Shown: piece by piece, positions 31,972-40,786 of the stretch
Position numbering within the stretch: position 1 is the first letter of the stretch
How the letters are laid out: the number at the start of each line of letters is the position of its first letter
Source of the DNA: CAWBRT01 sp963819175
GTDB taxonomy: Bacteria > Acidobacteriota > Terriglobia > Terriglobales > Acidobacteriaceae
Reading direction: 5' to 3'
DNA: 64,000 nucleotides
Assembly: GCA_963819175.1 (NCBI GenBank)
Contig: CAWFVJ010000020.1
Coordinates: 11,322-75,321 of the forward strand
Notes under the pieces: model-generated
Database searches by the model: none
What the model saw: only the letters and a program-made list of their open reading frames with translations
Told to the model about the DNA's origin: nothing
Made by a program: the position numbers and the translations under genes

Positions 31972-32741
31972 CAGCGCTTCACCGCCCGATAGAGTCCGGC
32001 GACGCCGAAGGTGTAGGGAGTGTATTGCGCCCGCTCAAACCCTGCCCGCCGCATTCGCACCAGCATCTCCTCCGGCTCGGGAAAGCGCGCAACCGATGCC
32101 GGCAAATAAGCGTAAGGGCCGCGAACACCCGAGATCATCGTGCCGAGTCGAGGCAGGACGTAACGAAAATACAGGCGGTAGAGTGTTCCGATCAGGCCTC
32201 GCGGCTCGCCGAAATCAAGGATTCCGATTTCGCCGCCGCTTATCAGGACGCGGCAAATCTCGTCGAGCCCGCGATCATAGTTGGCGAGGTTGCGAAAGCC
32301 GAAGGCAGAGACGACCAGCGCGAAACTGTCGTTCGGAAACGGCATATCCAGCGCGTCGGCCTCGACCCACTCCACGGGCAGACCCGCGCTCTTGCGTCGC
32401 GCGCGCTCCAGCATCGCCGGCGAAAAATCCGCGCCCACGATCTTCACACCTGGGGCCGCGCTCCGATAAAGCGCCAGGCTCATGTCTCCGGTGCCGCAGC
32501 ACAGGTCCAGCACGGCCGCGCCCGGAGACCGCAGAATATGCCGGAAGCTGCGGGATGCGCGCCACCACCAATAGCGGTCCGTATTCAGCGAGAGAACATG
32601 ATTCAGCAGATCGTAGCGCGGCGCGATTGCCGTGAACATGTCACGCACCGCATGGGCGGCCGCTTGCTCGTCCTGTGCCTCAGCCGTACGCGCGCCCAAA
32701 GATTTATCTTGCTCCGGCATGAGGGATTCCGGCTCGATCAC
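31971..32741 (-). CDS. menG: Menaquinone/ubiquinone methyltransferase UbiE/MenG
   Basis: A 256-residue SAM-dependent C-methyltransferase for the last step of menaquinone synthesis (2-demethylmenaquinone to menaquinone). The family start VRDMFTAIAPRYDLLNHVLS is intact, and the SAM loop is VLDLCCGTGDMSLALY; the post-II region reads VSAFGFRNLANYDRGLDE. A GTG at 32741 overlaps the aroB stop as GTGA; an ATG at 32720 is an alternative start. Acidobacteria generally use menaquinone, hence menG. The coupling to aroB links shikimate supply with quinone synthesis. Confidence 0.92.
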   Translation of the reverse strand: MIEPESLMPEQDKSLGARTAEAQDEQAAAHAVRDMFTAIAPRYDLLNHVLSLNTDRYWWWRASRSFRHILRSPGAAVLDLCCGTGDMSLALYRSAAPGVKIVGADFSPAMLERARRKSAGLPVEWVEADALDMPFPNDSFALVVSAFGFRNLANYDRGLDEICRVLISGGEIGILDFGEPRGLIGTLYRLYFRYVLPRLGTMISGVRGPYAYLPASVARFPEPEEMLVRMRRAGFERAQYTPYTFGVAGLYRAVKR

Positions 32742-33835
32742 GCTTGCGATAGGTAGCGAAGCTCTTCGATGGATTGCAAAATTGCGCGCTCAGGCGCATC
32801 CGTCACAAACTCCGACTTGCCGATTTCCAGCGGCAGCACCCACTGAATCTTGCCGCCGATGACCTTCTTGTCGCGCTTCAAGCAGCGAAGAACGTTGCGC
32901 GGCTTCACGTCGACCTTGGGCAGAGGCGCATACGACAGAATTGCGCTGATAATCCGCTGCGCTGTAGTCGAATCGGTTTTCTGCATTCCGGCGGAAATCA
33001 TGGTTGCCGCGATCATCCCCCACGCCACGGCTTCTCCGTGCAGGAAGTGCCGGTAGCTGGTCTCCACTTCCAGGGCGTGTCCGATGGTGTGGCCGAAATT
33101 CAGAATCTTCCGCAGTCCGTGCTCTTCCTCGTCTTCGCTGACCACGCTCGCTTTCACCCGCACGCACTCGGCGATCAGCCACTCCATCGTGCCCGGATCG
33201 CGCCGCAGAATGCGATCCCGGTTTTCCTCCATGAAATCGAAAATACGCGGGTTGCGGATGATGCCGGTTTTCAGCGCCTCGAACAGCCCTGAACTGAATT
33301 CCCGATCTGGCAGCGTCAGCAGCACATCGGGATCAATCAGCACCAGAGAAGGCTGCTTGAAGGTGCCAAGCAGGTTTTTCCCGAGCGTCAGGTTCACGCC
33401 CGTCTTGCCGCCGACAGAGGAATCGATCTGCGCGAGGAAAGTCGTTGGAACCTGAACGAACTCTATCCCCCGCATATAGATCGAAGCGAGGAACCCTCCC
33501 ACGTCGCCCACCACGCCTCCGCCCAGCGTCACCAACGTGGCACCGCGGTCCGCCCCCGCCTTCACCAGTCGACTGCCAAGCTCTTGCACCGTCGAAAGCG
33601 TCTTGTAACGCTCTCCGTTGGGCATCTCGACGAATACATTCTCCAGCTTCGCCGCCTGAAAAGATTGCGCCAGTATCTTGCCGAAATGCTTGCGGACAGG
33701 AGCCACTGTAATCGTGAACACCTTGCCTGCATTCGGTATCAGCTCCCGTATATAAGTCCCGGCGGAGCGCAGCACTGCCTGCTCGATCAGGGCTTCATAC
33801 GGCTTCGAAATCGTATTGATGCTTACGCGTACCAA
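32738..33835 (-). CDS. aroB: 3-dehydroquinate synthase
   Basis: A 365-residue NAD- and metal-dependent enzyme, the second step of the shikimate pathway. The NAD-binding GGGVVGDVGGFLAS and the substrate loop PTTFLAQIDSSVGGKTGVN are complete. The metal ligands include the Glu in FSSGLFEALKTG and the His residues in LNFGHTIGHALE and FLHGEAV. The apparent start is a TTG at 33835, as no ATG or GTG precedes the conserved strand. It is followed by the overlapping quinone methyltransferase gene. Confidence 0.95.
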   Translation of the reverse strand: MVRVSINTISKPYEALIEQAVLRSAGTYIRELIPNAGKVFTITVAPVRKHFGKILAQSFQAAKLENVFVEMPNGERYKTLSTVQELGSRLVKAGADRGATLVTLGGGVVGDVGGFLASIYMRGIEFVQVPTTFLAQIDSSVGGKTGVNLTLGKNLLGTFKQPSLVLIDPDVLLTLPDREFSSGLFEALKTGIIRNPRIFDFMEENRDRILRRDPGTMEWLIAECVRVKASVVSEDEEEHGLRKILNFGHTIGHALEVETSYRHFLHGEAVAWGMIAATMISAGMQKTDSTTAQRIISAILSYAPLPKVDVKPRNVLRCLKRDKKVIGGKIQWVLPLEIGKSEFVTDAPERAILQSIEELRYLSQA

Positions 33836-33949
33836 GTAATTATTCTAGCGCAGCCTCGCCAAAAGCACGAAGTTGTTCGATTGCACGCTGCTGCAATGAT
33901 ATATTTGCCTGCATCGGTGCCATTCGCGCCGATGAGCTGGTGAGAACTC

Positions 33950-35521
33950 GTGCAGGAAACGGATTTCATTGTCGTGGGCGCCGGCATCGCCGGCATGCGG
34001 GCTGCAATCGAGCTGTCGGCCTACGGGCGGGTGCTCTGCCTGGCAAAGCTGGAGCTCAGCGAATCGAACACGCAGTATGCCCAGGGCGGTATCGCGGTCG
34101 CTCTCAGCGATGAAGACGAGATATGCCTGCATTTGCAGGACACGCTGGTGGCTGGCGATGGCCTGTGCAACAGCGACGCGGCGCGCATCCTGGTCGAGGA
34201 AGGCCCCATGCGCATCGAGGAACTCATCAAGTGGGGCACTCAGTTCGATAAGCAAGGGACCAAGCTCTCATTCACGCGCGAGGGCGCGCACAGCCGCAGC
34301 CGCGTGCTGCACGCCAACGGCGACTCCACGGGACGCGAAATCGGCCGCGCACTCTACCACCGCGCCGCCTCTCTCAAGCACATTTCATTTCGTGAATTTG
34401 GTTTTGCCACCGGCCTCTGGATGGAAGACGGCAGCGTAGTCGGCATTCATCTGCTGAACGAGAATGGTGAACAGCAACAGGTCGGAGCCGCAGCCGTCAT
34501 GCTGGCCACCGGAGGCATGGGCCAGATCTACGCCAACACCACGAACCCGGGGGTCGCCACGGGCGATGGTGTCGCGATGGCCTTCCGGGCGGGCGCCGAA
34601 ATCAGCGACCTGGAATTCATTCAATTCCATCCGACAGCTCTTTATTTGAAGAACGCGCCGCGCTTTCTGCTTTCCGAGGCGCTGCGCGGCGAAGGCGCAT
34701 ACTTGCGCAATGCAAATCTTGATCGGTTCATGCCGAAGTACCACGAAATGGCGGAGCTGGCACCGCGTGACATCGTCGCCCGCGCCATTGCCCATGAACT
34801 TGAGATTTCCGCGGCGCGCGAGCCGGTCGTCTATCTTGACCTTACGCACATGAATGGCGAGCGCCTGGCGAAGCGATTCCCGCGCATTCACAGCACCTGT
34901 CTGAAATACAACATCGATCTGGCCACGGACCTGGTGCCGATCCGCCCGGCAGCGCATTATGCGATGGGGGGCGTTCGCACCGATCTGTGTGGCCGCACCT
35001 CGCTTCCCGGACTTTATGCTGCCGGCGAAGCTGCTTGCACGGGGGTCCACGGCGCCAATCGCCTGGCGAGCAATTCCCTGCTCGAAGGGCTGGTCTACGG
35101 CGCGCGCGCCGCCGGCTACATGGGCAGCGAAGCACGCCTGGTGAAGCACGGAAGAGAATCTTCCGCGAAGAGCAAGAAGGCGGCCAATGGTGGCCAGGTT
35201 CCCTCCAATCCTGCTCTCGAAAACCAAATCTCCGCGCTTCAGCAGTTGATGTGGCGTGATGTCGGAATTGTGCGCGAAGCGAAGCGGCTGCGTGGCGCAA
35301 TCGCCGCGCTAAAAGACTTAGAAGGCCAACTGCCTGAAGCGCACTGCCGGCGCGAATGGGAGGCCCACAACCTGGCCGCAATCGCCCAATTGATCGCACG
35401 CGCCGCCCTGGCGCGCGAGGAAAGCCGAGGCGCGCATTATCGGCTGGACTACCCTGCTCATAACGATGCGCGATTCCTGAAACACTCGCGGATCGTCGGC
35501 GAAAAAATCATCTTCGAGTAA
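33950..35521 (+). CDS. nadB: L-aspartate oxidase
   Basis: A 523-residue flavoenzyme that oxidises aspartate to iminoaspartate at the start of de novo NAD synthesis. The FAD-binding DFIVVGAGIAGMRAAIEL is at residues 5-22. QYAQGGIAVAL, HTNT-like ATGGMGQIYANTTNP, IQFHPTAL and the active-site region APRDIVARAI all match NadB. The C-terminal helical domain (about 425-523) is present. The start is a GTG at 33950 with GGTGAGA upstream. nadA and nadC are not in the window. Confidence 0.95.
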   Translation: MQETDFIVVGAGIAGMRAAIELSAYGRVLCLAKLELSESNTQYAQGGIAVALSDEDEICLHLQDTLVAGDGLCNSDAARILVEEGPMRIEELIKWGTQFDKQGTKLSFTREGAHSRSRVLHANGDSTGREIGRALYHRAASLKHISFREFGFATGLWMEDGSVVGIHLLNENGEQQQVGAAAVMLATGGMGQIYANTTNPGVATGDGVAMAFRAGAEISDLEFIQFHPTALYLKNAPRFLLSEALRGEGAYLRNANLDRFMPKYHEMAELAPRDIVARAIAHELEISAAREPVVYLDLTHMNGERLAKRFPRIHSTCLKYNIDLATDLVPIRPAAHYAMGGVRTDLCGRTSLPGLYAAGEAACTGVHGANRLASNSLLEGLVYGARAAGYMGSEARLVKHGRESSAKSKKAANGGQVPSNPALENQISALQQLMWRDVGIVREAKRLRGAIAALKDLEGQLPEAHCRREWEAHNLAAIAQLIARAALAREESRGAHYRLDYPAHNDARFLKHSRIVGEKIIFE

Positions 35522-35695
35522 AGCCGGGATTGCGCTAGCAGCCTCTCCGGCTCCGGCATGGAATTGCACTCTCCCTGCAAAATAAATCAGTCCCTTAGGC
35601 TATCGCGCTTGAACCCTCGATTTTTCGCAACCCCTGGCCGCGCTTATCCCCTCTAACTTGGAACGATTCGCAATGAGCAGGCGGAGGTGAACATT

Positions 35696-35848
35696 ATGCT
35701 TTGGACTTTGTTCGTGATTCTTCTGGTCTTGTGGCTGGTGGGCGTAGTCAGCAGCTACACGTTCGGAGGATTCATTCACATCCTGCTGGTGTTAGCGGTG
35801 ATCGCTTTGGTCTTCCAGCTCATTTCAGGACGAAGGATGAGTTTGTGA
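35696..35848 (+). CDS. Lmo0937-family small membrane protein
   Basis: A 50-residue protein with GGAGG 7 nt before its ATG. Two hydrophobic segments (residues 2-21 and 25-43) are joined by the conserved SYTFGGFIHILLVL, and the end is the basic SGRRMSL. This is the pattern of the Lmo0937 family, tiny inner-membrane proteins often expressed under stress and next to CsbD genes, as here. Function unknown. Confidence 0.8.
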   Translation: MLWTLFVILLVLWLVGVVSSYTFGGFIHILLVLAVIALVFQLISGRRMSL

Positions 35849-35996
35849 AGCTGCCCCAACATGCGCAACTACTGCGCATGCCGGGGGCCCCGTCGGTGGC
35901 GTCATCGCCGCAGAGTTCAAACAACCTCAGGAATCGCCTGTTTCCCTGGAATGGAAGCCGGCATCCAGGCATTTAACGACAAGGAGTACAAGGAAA

Positions 35997-36446
35997 ATGG
36001 ATAAGGATCGCGTAGAAGGCAAACTTAAGGACATCAAGGGCCGCGTTGAGCGCCAGGTGGGAGAGTGGACCGGAGACAAAGACGCTCAGGCCGAAGGCAC
36101 GAAAGAGCAGATCAAGGGCAAGGTGCAGAACGCCTTTGGAAAGATCAAAGACGCTGGCCGTGACGCAATGAATAAGGCCGACGAGAAAACCAGAACGCCT
36201 GATGACACTGAATCTAAATCGCGACGACGAGGACGTCGCATAAGCAACTCTGAATATTTTCCTGGCGGGCACTCGATTCCGGGTGCCCCTTTTCCTTGCC
36301 CGCCCGTTAGAGCCGTTTCGTCAGAAGCAATGCATCCAGATTGCGGGAGTAGTAGCGCGGCAACCGCTTCAGGATTCTGTAGCGATGCCGCTCATAGAAT
36401 GCGAGTGCCACGGCATTGTTCACTGCCGTTTCCAGCTCCATCATGA
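35997..36446 (+). CDS. CsbD-family stress protein with anomalous C-terminal run-on
   Basis: Residues 1-62 are a normal CsbD domain (MDKDRVEGKLKDIKGRVERQ, later GEWTGDKDAQAEGTKEQIKG), hydrophilic and helical, of the kind induced by general stress. CsbD proteins usually stop at 60-75 residues. Here the frame continues to 149 residues, through an apparent terminator and across the antisense end of the GNAT gene. In the +1 frame a stop occurs near 36242. A lost stop or single-base shift near 36200 is likely, so the true end is probably about 36240. Confidence 0.72.
   Translation: MDKDRVEGKLKDIKGRVERQVGEWTGDKDAQAEGTKEQIKGKVQNAFGKIKDAGRDAMNKADEKTRTPDDTESKSRRRGRRISNSEYFPGGHSIPGAPFPCPPVRAVSSEAMHPDCGSSSAATASGFCSDAAHRMRVPRHCSLPFPAPS
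36267..36294 (+). terminator. Probable terminator after the CsbD gene
   Basis: GGGCAC and GTGCCC form a stem around a 10-base loop, followed by CTTTTCC on the plus strand. It lies just past the expected end of the CsbD gene. It could also be a small member of the GTGCCCC repeat type. Confidence 0.5.
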
Positions 36447-36798
36447 AGCCGCCAAGTTTGCGGACTCTCTCTTCGGCCGCCTGCATCAGCAAGCTGCCGA
36501 GCTGGTGGCGGCGAAAGTCGGGACGGACATCGAGGGTAATGACGTGTCCAATGGCTAGGCGTTGCAATTCGACGACTACGAAGCCGGCGATGCGAGGTCC
36601 CCCCGCGCCTTGGTTCATTCGATTGGGATCGACGGCTGCTTGGGGTTCAGGTTCAGCAATGATGCAGAATGACTGCTTTCGCTGGACATAGCTCTGCAAC
36701 TCACCGCGGGAGTAAGCAATCCCCGGTTCGAAGCAGTCGTGATCGATTCGATACAGCTCTTCGAAGTCGCCGAGCCGGTAATCTCTCAAAAGGAACAC
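36307..36798 (-). CDS. GNAT acetyltransferase, RimI-like
   Basis: About 163 residues from the GTG at 36798, where the GNAT fold starts (FLLRDYRLGDFEELYRID). Motif A is VRPDFRRHQLGSLLMQAAEE, containing the acetyl-CoA loop RxxxxG, and ALAFYERHRYRI forms the last part of the fold. It is similar to N-terminal protein acetyltransferases of the RimI type; the real target is unknown. The frame is open further upstream to 36879 but those residues lie over the end of the TPR gene. It probably shares a transcript with that gene. Confidence 0.78.
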   Translation of the reverse strand: MFLLRDYRLGDFEELYRIDHDCFEPGIAYSRGELQSYVQRKQSFCIIAEPEPQAAVDPNRMNQGAGGPRIAGFVVVELQRLAIGHVITLDVRPDFRRHQLGSLLMQAAEERVRKLGGFMMELETAVNNAVALAFYERHRYRILKRLPRYYSRNLDALLLTKRL

Positions 36799-39233
36799 TC
36801 TTCGGTTGTATCGCGAGAGACGAGATGCGCGCAAGGACACGGATCGAACAGTGGAGCATCGCTCAGCGAGCGCGCACACGGCTGCCGGCCAGGAGTGAAG
36901 CCTGCTCGGTTTGTCCGGCGCGCAGATAGGCCTCCGACAAATGATCGCTTCACCGCCGCCAGCACGGCCGCCCCGCTCTGCCCTGTGGATTTGGATTGGG
37001 CAAGAGAGTGCGCCAGTTCCAGCACGCCGACGGCACGCGAGTACTCGCGCCGCGCCAGGTACACTACCCCAAGCGTATCGAGCACGGCGGGATCCTCCGG
37101 TGCAAGCTCGCGCGCATGCATAGCCAGCGCCAGCGCACGGTCGAGTTCGCGTCCTTGCCGTGCGTAAATCCAGGCAAGATTGTTGGCTGAAACTCCGCTG
37201 CTGTCTCCGCCGTGCACGGCTGCTTCGTAGTTGCGCACCGCTGCGTCCGAATCGTGTTTGCGCTCGGCATTCACTCCCGCCAGCAGGGTGGAGAGCTCGC
37301 GCACCTTGATGGCTGAATCGGCAGCTGCGATTAACTGGCCGTGGCGGGCGAGCAGCTTCGCCGCGGCTTCGGCGGCGGAATCGCGCTCCCGGTCCATCTC
37401 GCTGGCGCGCCGCAGACAGCGAATTGCATCCTGCGTCCAGCCGCGTTCGGCATACAGGCGTCCAGTCAGTTCCATGAGACCCGACAAACTCTTGTCGTTG
37501 GCTGCGAACTGTTCCATCTGCTGCAGCATGGGACGCGTAACCGCCCCCTCACCGTAGGTTCGGATCAGGCCCTGCATTGCTTCCGGCGAGGTTGGATCGA
37601 GCACCATGGCTTGTTCGTAGTTGAGCAGGGCGTTGCCCGTCTGATGCTCCGCCAGCGCGAGTTCCCCGCGCAAAATGCTGGCCTGCACCGATGCTTTGTC
37701 AAGGGCTGCGACACGGTTCGCGATGACGTGAGCTGCCTGGTAGAGCCCCTTGCCCATAAGCACCCGGCAAAATATGACTGAAGCCCGCAAATTGCCCGGC
37801 TCCTGCCGCATCACGGGAACGATGTACTGCTCTGCCATGCCGAAATCGCCCGCTCGCAGGGCGACGCCCGCAAGCGCGATGCTGGCCGGCACAAAATCGG
37901 AACGGGCCTGCAACGCTGTCTGCCACTCCGTCACCGCGCCCACATCGTCGCCCATCCTTCGGTTCACCAATCCCAGGACGTAATGCGCGGACGGTGAATC
38001 CGACGCTATCCCCACTGCTTTCCTGGCCTGCTCTGCCGCTACCGTCAGGTCTCCATCGATGAGTTCAAGCTCTGCCGACAGGATGGCCCGCGTGGCTTGG
38101 TCGAGTTCGCCCCCAAATTCGGCGAGATGCTCACGGGCTGACTTCATCAGAAGCGTTATGTGGGATGGCTCGCTCCGCTGGAAGGCCTGAATATCCGCCT
38201 CAATCAGACGCGAAATTAACTGCGTGCGATATTGCTTCCTGTGCTCCCTTTGCGCCTCCGATTCCGGCTCAAGGCCGCCCTCTAGACGCCCGGCATAGTT
38301 GAGGCCTGCGAGCGCGGGTTCACCCGCCAGCAGCTCGAAATCTCCCAGAACAGGCGGCGATTCGGGACGGGAGATGTCCACGGCGGCCAGAATTTTCCGC
38401 GCCTCATCCATGCGCGCCGAACGTTCCAGAAACAGTGCCAGGTGCAGTTTGGTTTCTACCGTGTCCTCGGTTGCAACCGCCTTCCGATAGGCCTGCTCGG
38501 CATCTTCGCTGCGCCCGTCCAGCTCGGCAAGATGGCCGAGCTCAATGTAGGGCGCCGCGCTCCGCGGTTGTGCCTGGGCAGCTTCCTGCAATACCTGGTG
38601 GGCTTCCTCATCTTTGCCCGCACGCTTCAAGAGCTGGGCGAGCGAGATGGCGACCTTCATTCGCGTAGGATCAAGTTGCAGAGTGCGGCGGAAAGATTCC
38701 ACGGCCGCGGACGCATCCTCGTCGGCAATCGCGGCGGCGCCAAGCAACTCGAAGGCGTCGGCGCTCGGGCCGGCGGAAGCCATCGCCTTCCTGGCCTCTT
38801 CAATTGCCTGCTCGGCGGAGCCCCCCAGCAGATAGAGCTCTCCCAGCTTCAACCGGGCGGAACTATTGCCGGAATCGAGTTCCAGGGCACGGTTGTATGC
38901 GTTGAATGCCTCGCCCGGCTCATCCAGCGCGTAATAACATTCGCCTATGTGGGACCATAATCTGGATCGCTCGCCCTTGCCGAGAGCAGGCTCGCGCGTC
39001 AGCATCGACTGATACAGATCAAGCGCGGCGGCGGACTTTCCCTGCCACTGCAACCGTGCTGCTTCCTTCATTTGCCGCTGCTGCCATGAACCGCCAACGA
39101 TGAAACAAAGCAGCAGCAGCGAAAACCCGAAGATGACCTGTCGCCAGCGCACGTGTTCCTCGATGCGCATCGGACCGGATTCGCGGAAGGCAATGCCCAT
39201 GGCGAAAACGCTCTTGAACTCCTGGCGAAGCAC
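36786..39233 (-). CDS. Large TPR-repeat protein with N-terminal membrane anchor (3' frameshift)
   Basis: An 815-residue frame. One membrane segment lies near 33-50 (VIFGFSLLLLCFIVGG), then about fifteen TPR-like repeats, for example ALDLYQSMLTREPALGKG, AFNAYNRALELDSGN and AVESFRRTLQLDPTR. Such proteins scaffold complexes in the periplasm or at the membrane. Near 36945 an extra base breaks the last repeat: in the +1 frame the sequence continues HLSEAYLRAGQTEQASLLAG and stops at 36863, a natural TPR ending. The 45 or so residues after VLAAVKR as given are therefore spurious. The start is uncertain (GTG 39233, ATG 39200 or ATG 39170). Confidence 0.78.
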   Translation of the reverse strand: MLRQEFKSVFAMGIAFRESGPMRIEEHVRWRQVIFGFSLLLLCFIVGGSWQQRQMKEAARLQWQGKSAAALDLYQSMLTREPALGKGERSRLWSHIGECYYALDEPGEAFNAYNRALELDSGNSSARLKLGELYLLGGSAEQAIEEARKAMASAGPSADAFELLGAAAIADEDASAAVESFRRTLQLDPTRMKVAISLAQLLKRAGKDEEAHQVLQEAAQAQPRSAAPYIELGHLAELDGRSEDAEQAYRKAVATEDTVETKLHLALFLERSARMDEARKILAAVDISRPESPPVLGDFELLAGEPALAGLNYAGRLEGGLEPESEAQREHRKQYRTQLISRLIEADIQAFQRSEPSHITLLMKSAREHLAEFGGELDQATRAILSAELELIDGDLTVAAEQARKAVGIASDSPSAHYVLGLVNRRMGDDVGAVTEWQTALQARSDFVPASIALAGVALRAGDFGMAEQYIVPVMRQEPGNLRASVIFCRVLMGKGLYQAAHVIANRVAALDKASVQASILRGELALAEHQTGNALLNYEQAMVLDPTSPEAMQGLIRTYGEGAVTRPMLQQMEQFAANDKSLSGLMELTGRLYAERGWTQDAIRCLRRASEMDRERDSAAEAAAKLLARHGQLIAAADSAIKVRELSTLLAGVNAERKHDSDAAVRNYEAAVHGGDSSGVSANNLAWIYARQGRELDRALALAMHARELAPEDPAVLDTLGVVYLARREYSRAVGVLELAHSLAQSKSTGQSGAAVLAAVKRSFVGGLSARRTNRAGFTPGRQPCARSLSDAPLFDPCPCAHLVSRDTTEECSF

Positions 39234-39343
39234 CGTCCTTCACATTCACCGGATGATCCGCGCACGTAGCCATCCTGATGCGGCAGAACTGGCAGCAGTT
39301 GCAACCACCATCGGGTGCGACGGCCTTCTTCGCCCGGCTTCAG

Positions 39344-39449
39344 CGGGTGCCCCACGTCCCGCCCCTTGTTTGGGCTGACGTGGGTAACGCCTGGCAGACG
39401 TGGGGCTCCGGCCCGGTGCCCCATATCTGCCGCAGTCAGCAGATGTGGG
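39344..39449 (+). repeat. GGTGCCCCA palindromic repeats, two units
   Basis: Unit one starts GGGTGCCCCACGTCCCG and closes GGGCTGACGTGGG; unit two starts GGTGCCCCATATCTGCC and closes GGCAGATGTGGG-like GTCAGCAGATGTGGG. Unit two is nearly identical to the unit at 17421-17455. A partial GACGTGGGG lies between them. Confidence 0.7.
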
Positions 39450-39469
39450 AACCTTGTCAGCGTGGACCG

Positions 39470-40576
39470 TCAGGCTTGAATTTTGGTGAGCTCGGTGGTG
39501 CGTTTCAGTTGACCGCAAGCGGCGTAAATGTCGCGGCCGCGTGGACGCCGGATAAATGCCGGAATCCCGGCGTCAACCAGCACCCGTTGAAAGGCGAGTA
39601 CCTGCTCCTCGGCGGGCGTGGAGAACCCGATGCCTGGGCCGGCGTTGAGTGCGATCAGGTTGACCTTGGCACGCAGTCCGCGCAGCAACCCCGCCAACTC
39701 TTGCGCATTCTCGACCGAATCATTTTCGCCGCCAAGCAGCACGTACTCGAAGGTGATCCGCTCGCGTGGCCGGAGCGGAAAACTTCTGGCCGCTTCCATC
39801 AGGCTGGCAATATTCCATTTGCGGTTGATCGGCATCACGCGGGAGCGGCTCTCGTCGTTGCTGCCGTTCAGCGAAATCGCCAGCTTGGGACGCACCGGCT
39901 CGCGGGCAAAGTCGGCGAAGCGCGGCAGAATTCCGGAGGTGGAAACCGTCATCCGCGACTCTGCAATTCCCGTGCCCTCCACCAGCAGGCGCACGGCCTT
40001 CATAAAGTTGTCGTAGTTAAGGAAGGGTTCACCCTGCCCCATGAACACCAGGTTGATGCGGTCGCGCTCCGGTTCGACGCCGTGACCGGCCAGCACCAGC
40101 AAAACCTGTCCAACGATTTCCCCGGCAGTCAGGTTGCGTTGCAGCCCCAAAAGCGCCGTCATGCAGAAGCGGCAGTTGACGGCGCATCCGGCCTGGCTTG
40201 AAATGCAGATCGTCGCCCGTGTACGCGCTTCGGCAGCCTCGCTGCCGTCGCCCTGCTCGCCACCGTCGCCCTCGGGCATCCAGACGGTTTCCACCGTCTG
40301 CCGGTCGCCAAAGCGGATCAGGTAACGCTCCGTGCCGTCCACGGAAGCGAAGTGCCGCTCGATCGTCGGGATGCCGATCTCAAACCCCTGCGCCAGCAGG
40401 CTTGCGCGAAACGGCCCCGGCAATGTCGAAATATCAGCTATACTTCTCCTCTGCTGCCGGTAAATGGCATGAAAGAGCTGAGCACCTCGGTAGAGTGGCT
40501 GCTCCTGAGACTCCGCAAGCGCCGTAAGCTCTTGCAAATTAAGGCCTAATAGTTCGGATTGAGAAGTCTGGGTCAT
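39470..40576 (-). CDS. rlmN: Dual-specificity 23S rRNA/tRNA adenine C2-methyltransferase RlmN
   Basis: A 368-residue radical SAM enzyme that methylates A2503 of 23S rRNA and A37 of some tRNAs. The cluster motif CAVNCRFC is complete. The methyl-carrying Cys is in IYAACGQL near the C-terminus and the general-base Cys partner lies in SSQAGCAVNC. FMGQGEPFLNYDNF, the glycine-rich SAM loop, and the ISLNGSNDESRSRVMPINRK segment match RlmN. The start at 40576 (MTQTSQS) is preferred over 40588. It is monocistronic by position. Confidence 0.95.
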   Translation of the reverse strand: MTQTSQSELLGLNLQELTALAESQEQPLYRGAQLFHAIYRQQRRSIADISTLPGPFRASLLAQGFEIGIPTIERHFASVDGTERYLIRFGDRQTVETVWMPEGDGGEQGDGSEAAEARTRATICISSQAGCAVNCRFCMTALLGLQRNLTAGEIVGQVLLVLAGHGVEPERDRINLVFMGQGEPFLNYDNFMKAVRLLVEGTGIAESRMTVSTSGILPRFADFAREPVRPKLAISLNGSNDESRSRVMPINRKWNIASLMEAARSFPLRPRERITFEYVLLGGENDSVENAQELAGLLRGLRAKVNLIALNAGPGIGFSTPAEEQVLAFQRVLVDAGIPAFIRRPRGRDIYAACGQLKRTTELTKIQA

Positions 40577-40786
40577 GCATCCAATCAATTGTACGTAGCG
40601 CCGTAGCCCAGAACCCCGTAATCACAGAGCCCCGGAACCACCTCTCAGCCGTCGGATATTGTTATCTTAGATGGTGGGGCACAGGGAGCGGCACTCATTT
40701 CGCTGTTTTGATCTGGAAAACTCAACGGCTGCGGTAACGAAGCGACAAAACCCTGCTTTGCCAGTCTCGGGTATAAGGGAGCCAAC

